The translations under genes and the position numbers were made by a program. This document shows, in pieces, positions 32,491 to 47,400 of a stretch of 64,000 nt of DNA. The stretch's first letter is position 1. The number at the start of each line of letters is the position of its first letter. Under the pieces are notes generated by a model. That model was given only the letters and a program-made list of their open reading frames with translations. It was not told the origin of the DNA and ran no database searches. The DNA comes from Trochalopteron elliotii (taxonomy: Eukaryota; Chordata; Aves; Passeriformes; Leiothrichidae): contig JANPWX010000029.1 in the NCBI GenBank assembly GCA_024734555.1, forward strand, positions 3,927,386 to 3,991,385. Reading direction: 5' to 3'.

Positions 32491-35400
32491 CTGCAAGGCA
32501 GAAACCAGAGTCAGTCAGGATCCCCCCAGCCCTGCCAGCACAAACCTGGCTGCCAGGACCCAAAGGCATCCAGGCAGAGCTGTGGGTGCTGCCTGGGGCA
32601 CCCACCACACTGCAGGTGTCCCATGTGGGGACACACATTCCCAGAGGCACAGGGGCAGGGCAATTTACACAAATTGAATTTTGATCCCCCTGAAACCTTC
32701 TCAGAGCTGCTGGGGCTGTTGCAACAGTTGTCCTACTGGAAAAAGTGGGAGCCATGAACCTCAGCAAGGAAGGAAATCAAATCAGATCCTGTAACTCTTG
32801 GAGCCTAGAGAGGGACTGACATGCCAAAGCCTCCTTATGGAGACACAGCAAAACCCTCTCCTTGGGCACAAAAGGTTCTTTTTCCCAGCTGGACCATTTT
32901 CTAACCCTATATCCACCTTTCTATCAGCAATTCCCTGGCATTGTCATCAAATACGTGGTTCCTTAATCATCTATAATTAGGCTGGGCTTGGCAAGGAAGC
33001 AGCCCCAAGCCATGCATCCCAAGATAGGAATTCAGCATGCAGCGTTTTTTCCTGCTAGTCTGGGTGCTCCTCTGTGGCTGGAAAAATCAGCACTTGGCTC
33101 TTTTGACTATTTTCTCTGGGTTTCCAAACAACAGACACAACAGTCTCCTCAGCGTGGCTGTGAGCACAGGCTGCCCATGCAGAGCCCTGCTCTGGGCCAT
33201 GCCAACTCCCCATAAGCACTGGCAGGATTGGTGTTAAATTCCAGGAGTCCAGGCCTCTGCCCAGAGCATCCTGCCAGAGGCTCTACCAGTCACTTCCCCA
33301 GTGCCAAGAGCCCAGTACAGCAGCAGTGTCCCCCAAAGCCCACCCAAACCAAGGACAGGTGAAGGGCAAGAACTGATGGTGCCCTGAGAGCCTCACTCTG
33401 CCTTCTGTGAGCCCATGGGACTTGTAGTGCTGAAAATCCATTAGCCTGTAGAGCAGTCCTGCTGCCACCACTGCCCCTCTGTCCCCTTGCTGTGGGGACA
33501 CCCAGCTGGAATGTCCCTGCCATGGGGACATCACTCCCAGCCCTGCTTCTAAAGGCTCTAGGGTTTGTTTAAACACTGAAGGCTGCTCGTGACAGCCAGG
33601 GCCAGGGTTATGGCCCAGGGTTCCTTGTCCCTCTCTGCTCCCCAGGCACGTGGGGTCCCTTTTGCCTACAGGAACTGCTTTTGAGGAAACCACAGGGAGA
33701 AGAAGAGCAGCCACAGGTTCCCACTGCCAGTGACTCAGTGACACAGGAGCAGGACTCTGTCACTGCCACTCTGTCCCCACACTGCCCGCACAGACGTCGA
33801 GGGATTTCACACATGGGGAACTGACTCTGAGGGCAGCAAGAGGAGACAGGCCCAAAAAACCCTTGTGGCTGCAAGCTTCACCTCACTCTGCTGACAGAGT
33901 GGCAGCAGTAGACCTGCCTTCTACAGGGTCATTTTTTTAAAGCTTTCTCTTAACACCATTAAATCAGTGCATGAAATGGCCCTGCCCTCCTGTCCTCTCC
34001 CCTGCCCCTGTCTCCTGCTCCCACCAGGCAGCAGGAGACAGCTCCAGAGAGCAGCTCTCCATAGGCACGCTGTCCAGCAGGACTGGGAGAGCCCAGGAGA
34101 ATTTCAGACATCCCATCAGGAAGCCTTGCTGGTGCCTGTATGAGACCCTGACACAGAGGAGCACCCATGTGGCCCACATGTGGACCCACACTGCTCACCC
34201 CTGCACAGTGACATGCTCTGCCCTCCCCGTGGCAAAGGGCCTGGGTTTAAGGCCATTTCTGCACCTGCAGTCCCAGGTTGGGCAGGATTCAGAGAATTTT
34301 TCTTTCCCTCAATCACTTTCCTTGGTCACCAAACTTTTGAGGCACAAGAATCTGGGCTGGTCCCAGTGCTTCTACTCCCTCCCAGAAGCAGTTTAGTCCC
34401 ATCTCTGGGCTCCAGGAGCATCCTTTGAGCACCAAGGGAGCCCTGCACCCACAGCCGTGCGGCTGCAGACTCCCCAGGCCGTCCTGCAGCCAGGCAGTGC
34501 CGGCCAGCACAGGGGCTGGCTCCCCCTGCAGCCCACAGCCCCGAGCACAGGCCAGCCACCAGCAGACGGGCGCCACATTTTCCGAGACACGTGGCAGGAG
34601 CGAGGTGTTTCTTCCCCAGGAAGGGGGAACTGCAGCCCGGGCTGTGCTTCGGCAATCACGGGAGAAGGAGCAGGAGCCTGTGTGCAAACCCCTCCTCCCT
34701 GCCATTACCGGGGTCTAGACAGGAAACTCCGTCTCTCCCGGGAGCAGCACGGCTGACACACGCTCTGCCCACTCACAGCACAGCCCAGAGACACGACAGC
34801 ACAGCTCTGAAGTCATGCTGGAGGCTGTTCCGGCCCGGCCAGACCTGCCAGGCTGGTGGTATCTGTTCCCTGAACACCACCCTGCATCCCCAACCCACCT
34901 CCAGCTTTCCAGCTCACGGCCCAAGTTAACCCTATGTCCTCTGAGCCCCTGGCTTGGGCCAGCCTGTGGCTGCTGGGCTTCACCTCAGCACCCACTGAGC
35001 TGATGAATTTCCCTGGGAAAATGTGTTTGCTGCTCCAGGTGATCATCCTCTGCTACCTGTGCCACGGCAAGTGCAGCCTGTGGGAATTCCCAGAGCAACA
35101 ACACTGCTGGTTTTGGTCCCTTGTGAAACCAAAGGTGGTTGCTGCTCTCTGAAGCCTCAGGTTTCACTTCTACAGCTGTGGCTCCAATGCTCCTCACCAG
35201 TCAGGAGCCCAAGGGGACATGGCAGCAGCCCAAGGGGACACAGCAGCACACTGGCCCTGCACCACTGGCTTTGGTGGCTGCATGACCTGCAAACTGCTGA
35301 GCAGAGTTCCTAGTCACTCACCACACCAGTGCCCTAAAGTGCCCCCACCCTCCCCCAGCTCCTGTGGGCCCCTGGACAGGTGAAGGTGGGTGCCCAAACC

Positions 35401-38400
35401 GGCCCCAGGTGTGGGGATGGAGCCACAGAGCTCCAGGGAAGAGCAGAGAAGGGAGACGGGCTTTGAGAAGGCATCAGGGGGAAGTTGCCACATGACCCTG
35501 AGGTCCCAGAAAAGCCCCAGTTTCCGGCTGACAGGCAGGGCCAGGCTGACAGGGGGCTGGGCAGTGACCCTGCTGTGCTGCTGTCCCCCTGCAGTCTGGC
35601 CACGAGTGTGGCAAGGCAGTGACAAGGAAACCCGGAGGGCACGACAGGAAGCAGCTGGTGTGTCAGCCAAGGGCTGCAACTGCAGCGAAGGGCCGGTTCC
35701 TTCTTCTGCTTCACAGCTCCCACAGCTACTTTCTAGAGAATTATTTTACAAAACTCTCTTGTGGGGTGTTACTGAAGCTTATTTCAGAGAAACAGCCTCT
35801 GCCCAACACTGCCAGGCCCTGGCGGCCCCCGCTGCTCCCGGGAAAAGGCCACTGTGTTCCCATGACCCAGGCACAGCTCACTCACACAGGGAGGGATGAC
35901 ACAGGGCTGCAGGTCCCGTCACACTGGAGGAGTTTCTCCCCCACAGAGCAAGGAAGGGGAGCTGGAGGCTGCATGGAAGAGGAGTGTGGGAATGCAGCAG
36001 GATTTGCAGCTACAGGTTTCCAGGTGGACAGCACGCTTCACATGCACTCTAAAGCTGAGCCAGCTGAGCTGCTCCAGCCCAGGACACGCTGTGGCATCCT
36101 CACTCCTTCCTGCCACAGGTCCCCCACCAGTTGTCATCCACTCTCCCTTCCGTGGTGACAGCCCCCTGATGCCCCTTCTGCCCCATAAAGGGCACTGCCA
36201 CCTGCACTGGGACACAAGACCAACACACGGCCACTGCCACAGCTCAGCGAGGTCTGGGCCACCTGCAGAACACTGACAGAGGATGCCCCCCAAAATCCAG
36301 TGCAGTCAATGCCTCCCAAGCCTGCTCTCCTAATTCCTTTAAGCAAATACCACTCCCAACACCAGTTCCTTCCCCAGGCAGGAAGGGCTGCAACACTTGG
36401 GAACAAGACAAACCACAGCCCTGATGATCTGTCTCAAAACTAGCCCCAAAGGAAGTGTTCTCACCTAAATCTGCTTTCTGGTAACAGAACTGCCATGCTA
36501 ATAGCTGTCTGGCACCAGGATGGAGGGCAAGAAGATCCCTCCTTGGGCAGCAGAGCCAATCCCACTAGCTGGGCCTCCCAGCACATCCTGGGAGGTCAGA
36601 AACTGCACTTTGCACCTCTCCTACCCCTGAGTATAGATGTATCACCAACCTGGCCTATATTTCTCCCCTGCCAGCTCTCAGGAGCCTTCTCCACCTCCAA
36701 GGCTTCCTGCAGCCTTCCTAAAAAAGGTGTGTGGAGAAAGGGTTGCACTTGTGTGTGGTTCAGTGGACTAAAACCACCATCTCCCATAGGTAGAGGTGCA
36801 GCCAAAAATGGGACTGACCACTCACACAGCCCCATCCAACAGGCAACACACATCCATCTCCCAGGAACCCTTCCCAGGAGGAATGGTGGCTGTCCAGGTG
36901 GCAGCTCCACAGACAGAGCTGCAGGGCCTGGCAGGGAAGGCACCACCAGCCCCAGCCCTGCCTGTGAGGAGGAAAAGGGGGGGCAGGGCACTGATATGCC
37001 AGGGGGCTGGTGGGATGCAATGCCCACTGCAAAGTCATTCCCAGGCACCAAATGGCTTTGGGGGTGCAGGCAATGGCTTTGGGATGCAGGCAATGGCTTT
37101 GGGGGTGCAGGCAATGGCTTTGGGGGCACAGGCAATGGCTTTGGGGGTGCAGGCAATGGCTCTGGGATGCAGGCAATGGCTCTGGGATGCAGGCAATGGC
37201 TTTGGGGGTGCAGGCAATGGCTTTGGGGGCACAGGCAATGGCTCTGGGATGCAGACAATGGCTTTGGAGGTGCAGGCAATGGCTTTGGAGGTGCAGGCAA
37301 TGGCTCTGGGGGTGCAGGCAATGGCTTTGGGGGCACAGGCAATGGCTTTGGGATACAGGCAATGGCTTTGGGGGTTCCATCAGCCCCAGCTGCCTCTGTG
37401 TTTGCTGGTGTAGGAAGTGCAGACTCCTGGAAGCAGCAGCTTGGCCAGCCCCAGCCCGTGGCTGTGCAGGCAGCAGCACCACGAGGCAGCTCTCACTGTG
37501 CACGCTCCTGGCCAAGGTGTGCTGGCGTGGCCAGCCTGTGCCCTGGCACGGGTGGCTGCAGCCAAACAACATGACAGGACTCAGCCCTGGCACCACCCCG
37601 TTCCTGGGCTCTCCCCTGCCCTTCACTCCCCATCACAAGCAGTGCCTGCTCCCTGACCAGCTCCGCACTGTTTGCTTTTGGCAGCAGCTGTGGAAAGACT
37701 AGATTGAATGCAAACACAATTACAGCTCACACCCTGAAGAAGAAAAGGAGCTGTGGTTAGGAGAAGTGGCCCGTGGCCTTTTGACACGGGAAGTCACCTC
37801 CTGCTGCAGCCTCCCACCTCCACTCCCATTGCATCACTGCTGCAGAGGCCGGAGCTCCTCAAGGTGACGCACCCGGACCTGGCGTTCCTGGCTGATTAAA
37901 GAGCCAGCATCCACAGATTCCATAGCAAGAAAAAAACTATTAATCAGCTTTTCTTGGATGGGCTTTTGATGATCAAAGCACAGTCTCCCCCCCAGCACTG
38001 TGATTCAGAGGTTTCTGCCTTCAGGGAGAGCGAGTTGGCTGCCGCCAGCCCTGCGTGTGGCAGGGCCTTGGCTGGAGCCCTCAGTGGAACAGGACACAGC
38101 ATTCTCACCAAGAGCCCAAATTCTCACTCCAAGAGCCCAAACTGCCCTGTGCTCCCACAGGGAACACACACGGCAGCCCTGCCCATCCATGCTGCCATAC
38201 CCTTCCCCTCACAGGTGAGTTTCCTGTGTCAAGTCATGGTTTATCATTCAACATCGACTTCTGCTCTTCAAATTCCACTCCTCTCACGTCACCTCTGCAA
38301 ATGAAAGAAAGCTCCAACCTCTGACCTGCAAACACAGATTTGCTTGAGCCCAAACAAAAATGTTTCCATGGAAATTTAAGGATCTAGTATTGGAACATGC

Positions 38401-41400
38401 CTATTCATTTCAGCCTGTTCTTTTTTTCTCTCTTTTTTGTTTTTTTAAACTGTTTTTCTATAAACTTGTTTTACACCCAACTTGTGAGGACAAAACAAGC
38501 TGGCAGGTCCCTTCCAGGAAAATACCTCCTTTCCCACAGCTCTCAGCACGCTTGGCTACCAGCCACCAGATTCTGGCATCCCACTCTCACACTCAGAAGG
38601 CTTCTGTTGAGGAAGGCTGCAGTCTTCAGGCATGATGCAGTGCCTCAAACAGGAGCCCTGAGAAAACTCATCCTGTGACACCTCAGTAAACCTGTGGCTA
38701 GTCAAGAGCTCCTCTATCCCCCAGCCTTAACTCAAACCATTTCTGGCATTCCCTGAGGGCTCTGTGGGAAAGTGATCAGGAGATCCTGAGCTAGAGTTGG
38801 GAGCACATGGTTGACTGGAGAAGGATCTTGCTTGGGAGGATGGCAAACTGTGCTGCCCATGCACTGGGGGTCAGACAGCAGCAGCCTGAGCTGCCCTCAC
38901 TGCTGGGGAGTGCCCACCACTGCTCTTCAGGGGTTGGCAGTGCCCAAACTCCCTGTGGAGAGCAGCACTCTGAGCCCTGGCACACAGAGCCTGGGTAAGG
39001 CAAACACTTTGGTCAGACTAAGCTCATGGAAGATGATGTGCTGAGGACACGTGCTCTGTTTAACAGGATTTCACTGGGAACCCCTGAACAGGAGGCAGGT
39101 GGACCTGCTGAACAGCTCCCAGCTGCCCCTGCCCCACGAGAAGCCAAAATAGTGGACACCAGCAATGGGGTGGGGCTGGTCTGCAGGCAGCCCTACGCCC
39201 TGGTGGGTCCACCCAGCACTGCTCCTCACCCAGTTCAACACAGGCACATGTACACACTGGCAATTGCCACTCTACAGCAACCACCAAATATTTAGATACA
39301 CTCCAAGACTTTCCAAGCAGTTATTGCCTCAGGAAGGTGCCCAGAGTTTGCTCAAGAATGAATGGCCTGGAATAGGAAGGGAGTCCAGCTGGTTTGTGAC
39401 GACAGCTGCTGACAGAAGTGTGATGCCATATATCTATGAGGAGAAGTGATGATTCAGCCCCTGGTGTTTTTCCTCATCTCTTCCTTCCACAAGGTAACGG
39501 GGACCCAGAGCCACTTCAGAACTACCTGGGTTAGAGTGTAGAAGAGAAAATATCCAGCATACAACTACATTTCCCAACTCAAGAGAAACCTTAGAAGCCC
39601 CTGCCTAAAGAACTGCTGGTGCAAATGCACCATCATCATGTACTGATCCTACCACAGCACAACCAGCTGGGCTTCCCCCATCCTTACTGAAGCACCTCGA
39701 GGAACATACTCTAAGAAAGCTAAGCTGGAAATGCCCCCATTAACTTCCATACTTGGTGTCTTCAAGAGAAGAAGGGGCAAGGTAAGGGGCAGGAAGCCAG
39801 GCTGCCTGCCAGCCTCTCTGCCTAACCCCAGCCTTGTGGCAGCAGCACTTCACATGGACCCAGTGTCTGAGTCACAGCACAGCAGAGATGGAGACAGTTG
39901 CTCTCAGTGAGTGGGAAATGACAGATTATTCCAGTGAACTCCTGCACCCTAGCCTGATGTGAACTACTACAAAAGCAACTCGATGGCAACCTTTCAGTAG
40001 GTGGCAGCAGAAATGTATTATCAACCCAAAGGATTCCTTTAGGGATACAACTGGCACGATTCCCCAGTTAGAGCAGTTTCCAGGAGTACATTGCTCCAGG
40101 TCAGATACTGTGCCCACACCAGGCTGTGACAGCAGAGTCAGGTCAAACAGAGAACTCGGGGAGGGGAAACTCACACAGATCCTGAAAACCCCCACGATCT
40201 GTTTGGGCGGAAGCATCCCTCACCAAAGTGCCTCTTGCAAAATGTGGGAAGTTCCCTAACCCAGTGCCTCAGTTTCTGTGGTCCTGCAGAGCTGCTGTGG
40301 CTCATCGGGATTCCTCCTGGCAGCAGGACTTTTGCAAAACCACACCACACCTTCCAGCTCTCGCCGTCCTGGCCAAGCAAGGCCACTTTAAAGGAAAAAC
40401 CATTTCCATAAATTTCAAAGACAAATCAGTAACAAAAAGATGGTGTCAACTCCCAGCTAGGCACCATCCCCCCACCCATTTCAGACAGCCCTGAACTCAG
40501 AGCAGCCACATGCCCACCACCAAGGCATCGGGGACAGAGCAGGGGGTGACCCAGGCAGTGGGGACAGCAGGAAACATGACGTGAGGGCTGCCCTGCATAC
40601 CTGGGAGCAAGGTGTGGCTTTGTACAGCTGACTCAGGGCTGGCTCAGGGCTCCAACAGGCAGCAGCACGCTCTCCAAATAATCGTTTCCTGTTCTCCCCA
40701 GGCCAGATGCAGGAGGAGATGGAAGCAGGGTGGAAGTTTATCAGGCACAGATAATCCCCCTCCCCAGAGCTGCTTGGCACAAAGGCAGCCAGGAGCCACT
40801 GCAGGGGCCTGGTGACTAAGGCAAGGACAGCAGTGCTGCTTGTGACTAATTATTACTCATGCAAGGAGGAATTTGGAGAGCGACCCGCATTCAGCTCAGC
40901 TTTTTCTTTGGATGCTTCTGCAGCCATAGGCACAAAGGAGAGCTTTGACAATGAATCAGACCCTGCTCTAAAATGACAGACTTACCAACCCCAACTTGGT
41001 GTTAAAATTATTTCAGTGTAACCATAAAGGCAGCTTGATCAGAGGAAACAAGTGATGTTTTCAGGCTCAGAGGACTAAATGTAGGTTCCTGGATGGACAA
41101 AACCATTTAGACACAGTAGAAGTGGGTTTTTATTACTGCATAATGTGTTCCACTTTCCTCTGAATGACAAAGGAACACGAGTGTACTGGCAAGAGTTGCT
41201 TGAAAAGTTTTCTCTGTTAGGTTGTTGGGGTTTTTTCAATCAGGAGTAATCCCTCCCCCCCCCAAAAAAAAAAAAAAAGAACCTAAAACAAGTTCTGAGA
41301 TGCCTTTATTTTGAAAGCATGTCTATAACTAGCCTCTAAAGGACTTAAAAGGAAGCAAATAACCCCCATGTTAATTATTCTCTTGCTTTTAAAATCTAAA

Positions 41401-44400
41401 ACTATCAACCTAAAAATAAAGGTACGAACAGTGAAAGGAAAGTCATCAAATTCCAGTTCTTCCTTCATAAAGCCTTTGCCCTCTCAGCTGGTTTGTGTGC
41501 TTACTTTGCAGTCTGCAGCACAGGGAAGACTAACAAAGAATTACTAATTAAACAACTGCTTGCAAAAATATGGGAGTCTGAAAACTTGTTACAGTGAATG
41601 ATTGCTCCAAATGAGAGATCCAGCCTTGCCACTGCATACCCACACACACGTGATGATGTAAATACACGTCATCGCACTCAAATCAGCACTACCCACAACC
41701 ATTCTTCACAAAAACGTGGTGAGACATTAGTTTTTATAAGCCATCCCAGGCTTAAGGTGGCAGATGACCCCTCTAGAGAGCTGGGAATCCCCTTTCCCCT
41801 TTGAAATGTGAGAATTTCTTTTCCCTGAGCCTCTAAGATTCCAACATCATGTTTTGCAACCAGTGACTTGTGCACTATTTAACACATGACAAGCTTCTTA
41901 CACAATTTTCAAAGCAGAACATACTGTTATTTGATCTTTATCTAACAAATTTAACAAAGGACTAAGTGCCAGCTTTCAAACAGGTCCACCTCCTTCCCTG
42001 CAGATACTGAGAAGCATTTGCTGCCTTTAAAATCTGCAAGGTGCTGGCTGCACACAGCTCATTTCCATCTGTCTGTGATGAGAAGTGACAGTCACACAAC
42101 AGAGAAACACCCATGAAGTTCAGCTGTAAGAATACAATCCTTTTGCCACCCTCATTTTTGATAAACAAGACAGACCTTGAGGCTCTGAACATTAAAAAGC
42201 AAGTGAAGTGAATGACTCCTCACAGCTGTGAAGGCCTGTTCTTCATGTAACCATCAGCAGAGTCAGTTTAGGGAACAGAAAGAAATAGAGCAGCATTAGC
42301 TATGCTCCAATTGCTCCAGTATTTACCTTAAATTGTGTGGCCCCAGTCCTGTGTCAGAGGGCCTCTCCACAAAGCAGGATTTTGTGCTGGTAGTGTTAGT
42401 TCTGTGTCCATTACACTCTCAACCTCCTCAATGCTTTGTCATTTTGAAGCCTATTTTTCTCATTGCTCAGATTATCCTTCATTTCAAAAATCAAGAATGA
42501 GAACACAGATTCTCCTCTCTGTAAGACAGCCAGACCTATAGGGAAAAAACCTGAGTTTTGGCTACTCCCTTCTTCAAAACAAGGCTCTCATGGAGGGCAG
42601 AGTGCTGCTAACAGCTCTGCCCATGCCAGCTGTGCTCTGCTGTCCCACGGGAGTGCCTGTGGATGCTCCACAGCTGACAGGCAGGCAGCTGGACCACCCA
42701 TGCCCTCAAAAAGCAAGCTAAGCCTACAGCTTTGCAGCCTGAAACAGGAGCAACCCTGAGTGAGGGCACAGACTCAGACATGACATGACACCAGCCAAAG
42801 GAGTCAAGATGAAACACATTTCCCAGGAATGTCACCAAGTCCAGATGTCTGTGTGCAGAAGGCCCTGCCCAGACAGCCACAGCTGCCTCTGACACCCATG
42901 CAAGATGCTGGGCACTGCCTGGCCTGGTCCCCACCAAGGGTCTGTTGAGGCTCTGCAGCTCATCTTCACCCTAATATCCATCATTTGTAGAGATCCCACA
43001 GCTTCCTCCTAAAAACGTGCACACAAGCCTAAATACTAATCCTACATGGCAAACTCATTTCCACACTTCACCTGTCCCCACATTAGGTGTCCTGCCTCCC
43101 TCTACAGCAAGCAGAGGGACTGACCTTGCCTGTGCACACACAGGGAAACAAGGGGCAACTTCAGTGACAAGGTGTGTTTAAAATCCTGCCCCAGTACGTG
43201 CACACATGCCAGCAACGGAATGAGGGAACAGCACCTTCGTCCAAAGTAGAATCTGCTCCAGCCTAATGCACAGAGAGTTATTCTTGAGGCTTCCCCTCTC
43301 CAAAGCAAACAGGAGCATTCCTTATTTCCCCCTGTTTAGTTAAAAAGCCCACCACACATTCCTGGGCACTGGCCCACCCCAAGCAAACCATGCGATGAGA
43401 ACTTCTGCGCTGTAAATCCCGGGAAGAAACCGGTCTGACTTGGGAACAGCCCAACAATTGGTACCTTCTGTCTGATGAGCTCTTCGTGGTCTGCAAAGAG
43501 CACCACAAATCTCAGGAGACTTGTTTTCACATCGTTAAAGCCACCCACAGAATTGGCCTCCACGCTGAGAGTTTCAGTAATAAAAAATGAAGGAGAGTTG
43601 CCACCAGAGGCTGGGGCCACACCGAGCAGGTCCATCCCAGCCATGCCTGCCTCAGGCTCTCCCCAGCCACACCTCACCTGCCAAAATCTTTGTTCCCACA
43701 GGGGAGGAAAACACTGCTGTGGCAACTCTCAGAGCCGACTCATGGCAGAGGGGACACCACCACTCTGCCTCAGGGCTGCAGCAAAGCCATTTTAAAGCTC
43801 CCAGGAAAAGAAGATTAAGAGAAATGGAAGCTGCAGCATGAGCAAGACTGTGCTCAGGCAACACCAGGGGAAGGAGTTGGTGGTCACCTCAAGGCATTTC
43901 AGTGCAGTCACTGTGTAACTTCATCAGCTTTGCAAACATCACCTGAGGCTTTAAACATGGAGCACAGCAGTGTTTGAGAGCACAGTGCTCCTCCTTCCAC
44001 CAGGAAGGAGAGCAAAGACATTTTCTGCACGGGATAGGGAAATTGGCCATGGTGTTTTAGGGCTCGCATCAAGGATTTCTGAATTAGAAATCCAGCCTTT
44101 AGGTACAGCTTTCTTGATTATATTTTCTACTCCAGGCAGCCAGAGACAAAATCAACCAACCCTTTATCTGAGCAGCAGTAAACTTTCAGTCTCCCACAGG
44201 CATGTGAAAGAATTGCCTGGGAAACAAGCACACAGCTACATTGTGGTCAGAGTTTAAAACCAAAATCCAATTCACCCAGAAAGCTGCAGGTTGCTTTTGC
44301 CCTTTTCCCGAAGGAGCTAAATTCAGTGGCACACAGCAGACAGAGCTGCCCAGCACAGCCTCCCCCTTATTTGTTATTTTTAGCAATTTAGTCTGACAAC

Positions 44401-47400
44401 GCCTGACAACTAAACAAGCTGAATATAGCAGGAGAGAAGGGGACTATCAGATATTATCAGAGCAAGCACACAGTGATAATCACTTTCTCCACCCCTAATG
44501 AAGAATCAATTTTCCATGTCTTTATAACATCATAGAGTTTGTTCTTTTTAAAATGCCACATTTAAAAACAGAATCCATCTAGCCCTACAATGGAAACGGA
44601 TAACATTTCCTGAAACAAAGCATTGTTCCACCCCTCACATATCATGTTTCCTTAAAAACAAGGGAAGAAAAACATTACTTGGTTTTTCTCCTAATACTGC
44701 ACAAACATTGCTGAGCTAAAAAGAGTCTGTGCTCATCCCTTTAGAATGCTTTCAAAATAGATTTAACACATAGGCCTTGTACCGTGAAACACAACAAGAA
44801 TTTGATAGTATCAGGACTGGAAAAATCCAATGGCTCCTGCTAAGCAGGATGTGTCCTGTGGTGTGAGGGAGCTGATGGCACCAATTTCTGCAGCTTTGGG
44901 TAACCCCATTGGCACAGCCTGCCAGCAGGTACAGCTATTGTGCCAGCAAGCCTGGGCAGTGTGTTTGGATTCCAAGGGATTATGATACAAGTTGTGAAGT
45001 TCAAAATGCCACACAGGTGCCTATGCAGCTGACAGGCTGAGAACATTGGGGCTGTTCAGCCTGGAGATGAGAAGGTTGTGTGGAAACCTCACAGCACCTT
45101 CCAGGACCTGAAGGGACCTACAGGGAAGCCAGAGAGATAATCTCCATCAGGAACTGGAGTGACAAGACAAGGAAAAATGGGTTCAAACTGAAAGAGGGGA
45201 AATTTAGATACGAAATTAGAAAGAAATTCTTTACTAATTGAGGGTGGTGAGGCCCTGGCACAGGTAGCCCAGAGAAGCTGTGGCTGCCCCATACCTGGAG
45301 CAACCTGCTCTGGTGGAAGGTGTCCCTGCCCATGGCAGAGGGGTGGAGTGAGATGATCTTTAAAGTCATCCAAACCTTTCCAGCCAAAACCATTCTATGA
45401 TTCAATATATATACTTTGATATAGTCACGTCCACACACAACTTTAACAACCAGGGTAAAGCTGCCTTTGGTTTTCTTCAGATAACTTCTGCAGAATAACT
45501 AACTGTCCCTTTATCCACACCCAGACCCCTTGGTCATTTCAGAACACAGTTCCTCTCACAAGCATAATCCACGTCCCAGCCAAGCCTTTACTTTCCCAGC
45601 CCTTTACAAGGACAGGTCTGGCTGTCCTTGCTGCAAGGAGGCCCAAACCAGCAGTATCCCACCAATTCTGTGATGCTGCCTTGAAAAATACAATGAATGC
45701 ACTGCTTCAACAGTGGAGAAACCAATGAGAGGGAAGTGAAGGCAAGGGAATGACTGCAATCATGTACTGCAGTGGACAGTGTCAGAGGGAAAAAAGGGAC
45801 AAAACTCCTCACAGTTTTCAAAGTTCACTGGCAGGTGTCAATGTCAGCAAAACCAGCTCACACCTCTGAAGCAAGTTAAAGACACATTTTCAGGAACAGG
45901 CAGCTGGAGATCTCCTTGCTATGCAGCTGGCTGGATTTCCAGAAGAGCTCAGCAGTGAATCCAGCCCTCCTCTGCAAACTCCTCTGCAAACAGCACCAAG
46001 GTAGAGGGGAGAGCATTTCTCAGATGCAGGCATGTATCAAAAAATACGCATTTCACAATCCCTTGGCAATAATGTCATCACAGCAAAGCACAATTGCCTC
46101 AAGCTCAGCTATATGAGCAATGAGATCAGCCACAGTGTAGGGTACTGGGGGATTACTCTGACCAGCCTGATTCAGCTGGTGCAAAGTGAGAAATGTAAGT
46201 CACAAGGTAGTTAGCAATGTAAAATATAAACCCAAGCTTTACAACCCCTCCAGTTTTAATAATGAATGGAGAGATATTTAACCTTTCTTGGTTTGATATT
46301 TATTTTACAACGATGCGGTGGAAGCACAAGGTCACAAAGTTTCACATTCTTTCCTGCTTTGGTCACAGCTTGTTTTCAGGACAGCAAAATCCCCTGCTCC
46401 TGTGATTAAGTGCTCTCTGAGTTGGACTCAGGTATTTCCCCTGAAATCTCAGTTTCCAACTAGTTGCCAGCCTAAGTGCTTGTCCTCTTCCATGGGGAAT
46501 CCCAGGCCTATGGAAAACCTCTTCACAAAACTCTCACAGCCAACTGGAAGGAGATCAGTTAAAAGGTGGACTTGAGTGTTTACTTCAAACAAACTCTTAA
46601 ATGTGCTGGCATTCTGAGCCCTACTATTCATGATTAAAAAGAAAAACCAGCCCATGTGACAAGCACCTTTCCACTCCAACCACCTTTTGAGACAGTCACT
46701 ATTGCTGGAAACTTCAACTCAATGGCCACAACCAGAGATTCAGCAACGAGGCAGAAAAACACATCTGTGAAGCAGCCAGTTCTGAGGCTTTGTATAAGAA
46801 CAGCAAAGGTTGTAATTTGTGGGAAATTCCACCCATTCTGCTGAACTCAGTGATCGGGAAGTTCAGGAGGTAAGATCATTCCCCACCAGGAACAGGAAGA
46901 ACCCAGATGGCACAGCTGAAGGGCACAGTAGCCAAGAAGCTGACCACAACCCACTGGAGCTGGCAGCAAGGGACTCCAGGGGTAGTTTATAAACAGGCTG
47001 CCAGCCACATTCCACCTGCTCCCAAACCCCGAGGTGCTGTGAGCCACATTCCACCTGCTCCCAAACCCAGGGGTGCTGTGAGCCACATTCCACCTGCCCC
47101 CAAACCCAGAGGGGCTGCCATGAAACCCTCCAGCCCCAGCTGCAGGGCTGTCTTTGCACAAAGCCACTGGCATCTGGGATGGCTCCAAAGGAGCAAGGAT
47201 ACAACTGCTTTTACCACATAACCATAAAAATGTCTATGCCTTGCCTGCACACCCCCTCAGAGACACAGCCTGTCCACGGAGCACTTGTTTGATCTGTGCA
47301 GAAAGAGTTCTCATAGGCAGGAATACAAACCCCCTTAGAGTCTGGCACAGGCAACACAACATCTGGGGACAGGATTGCTCCACAGCTCCTCAGGCAGGCT

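Noticed and set aside
36495..37574. A 359-codon open frame on the + strand in PFDN1 intron 3
   Set aside because: Most of it is translation of the 20/21-bp minisatellite. Overlapping long frames also exist on the opposite strand, there are no splice signals or domain similarity, and the non-repeat ends look random.
47002..47119. CRISPR-like array
   Set aside because: Only three directly adjacent 39-bp copies without unique spacers, in a vertebrate intron.
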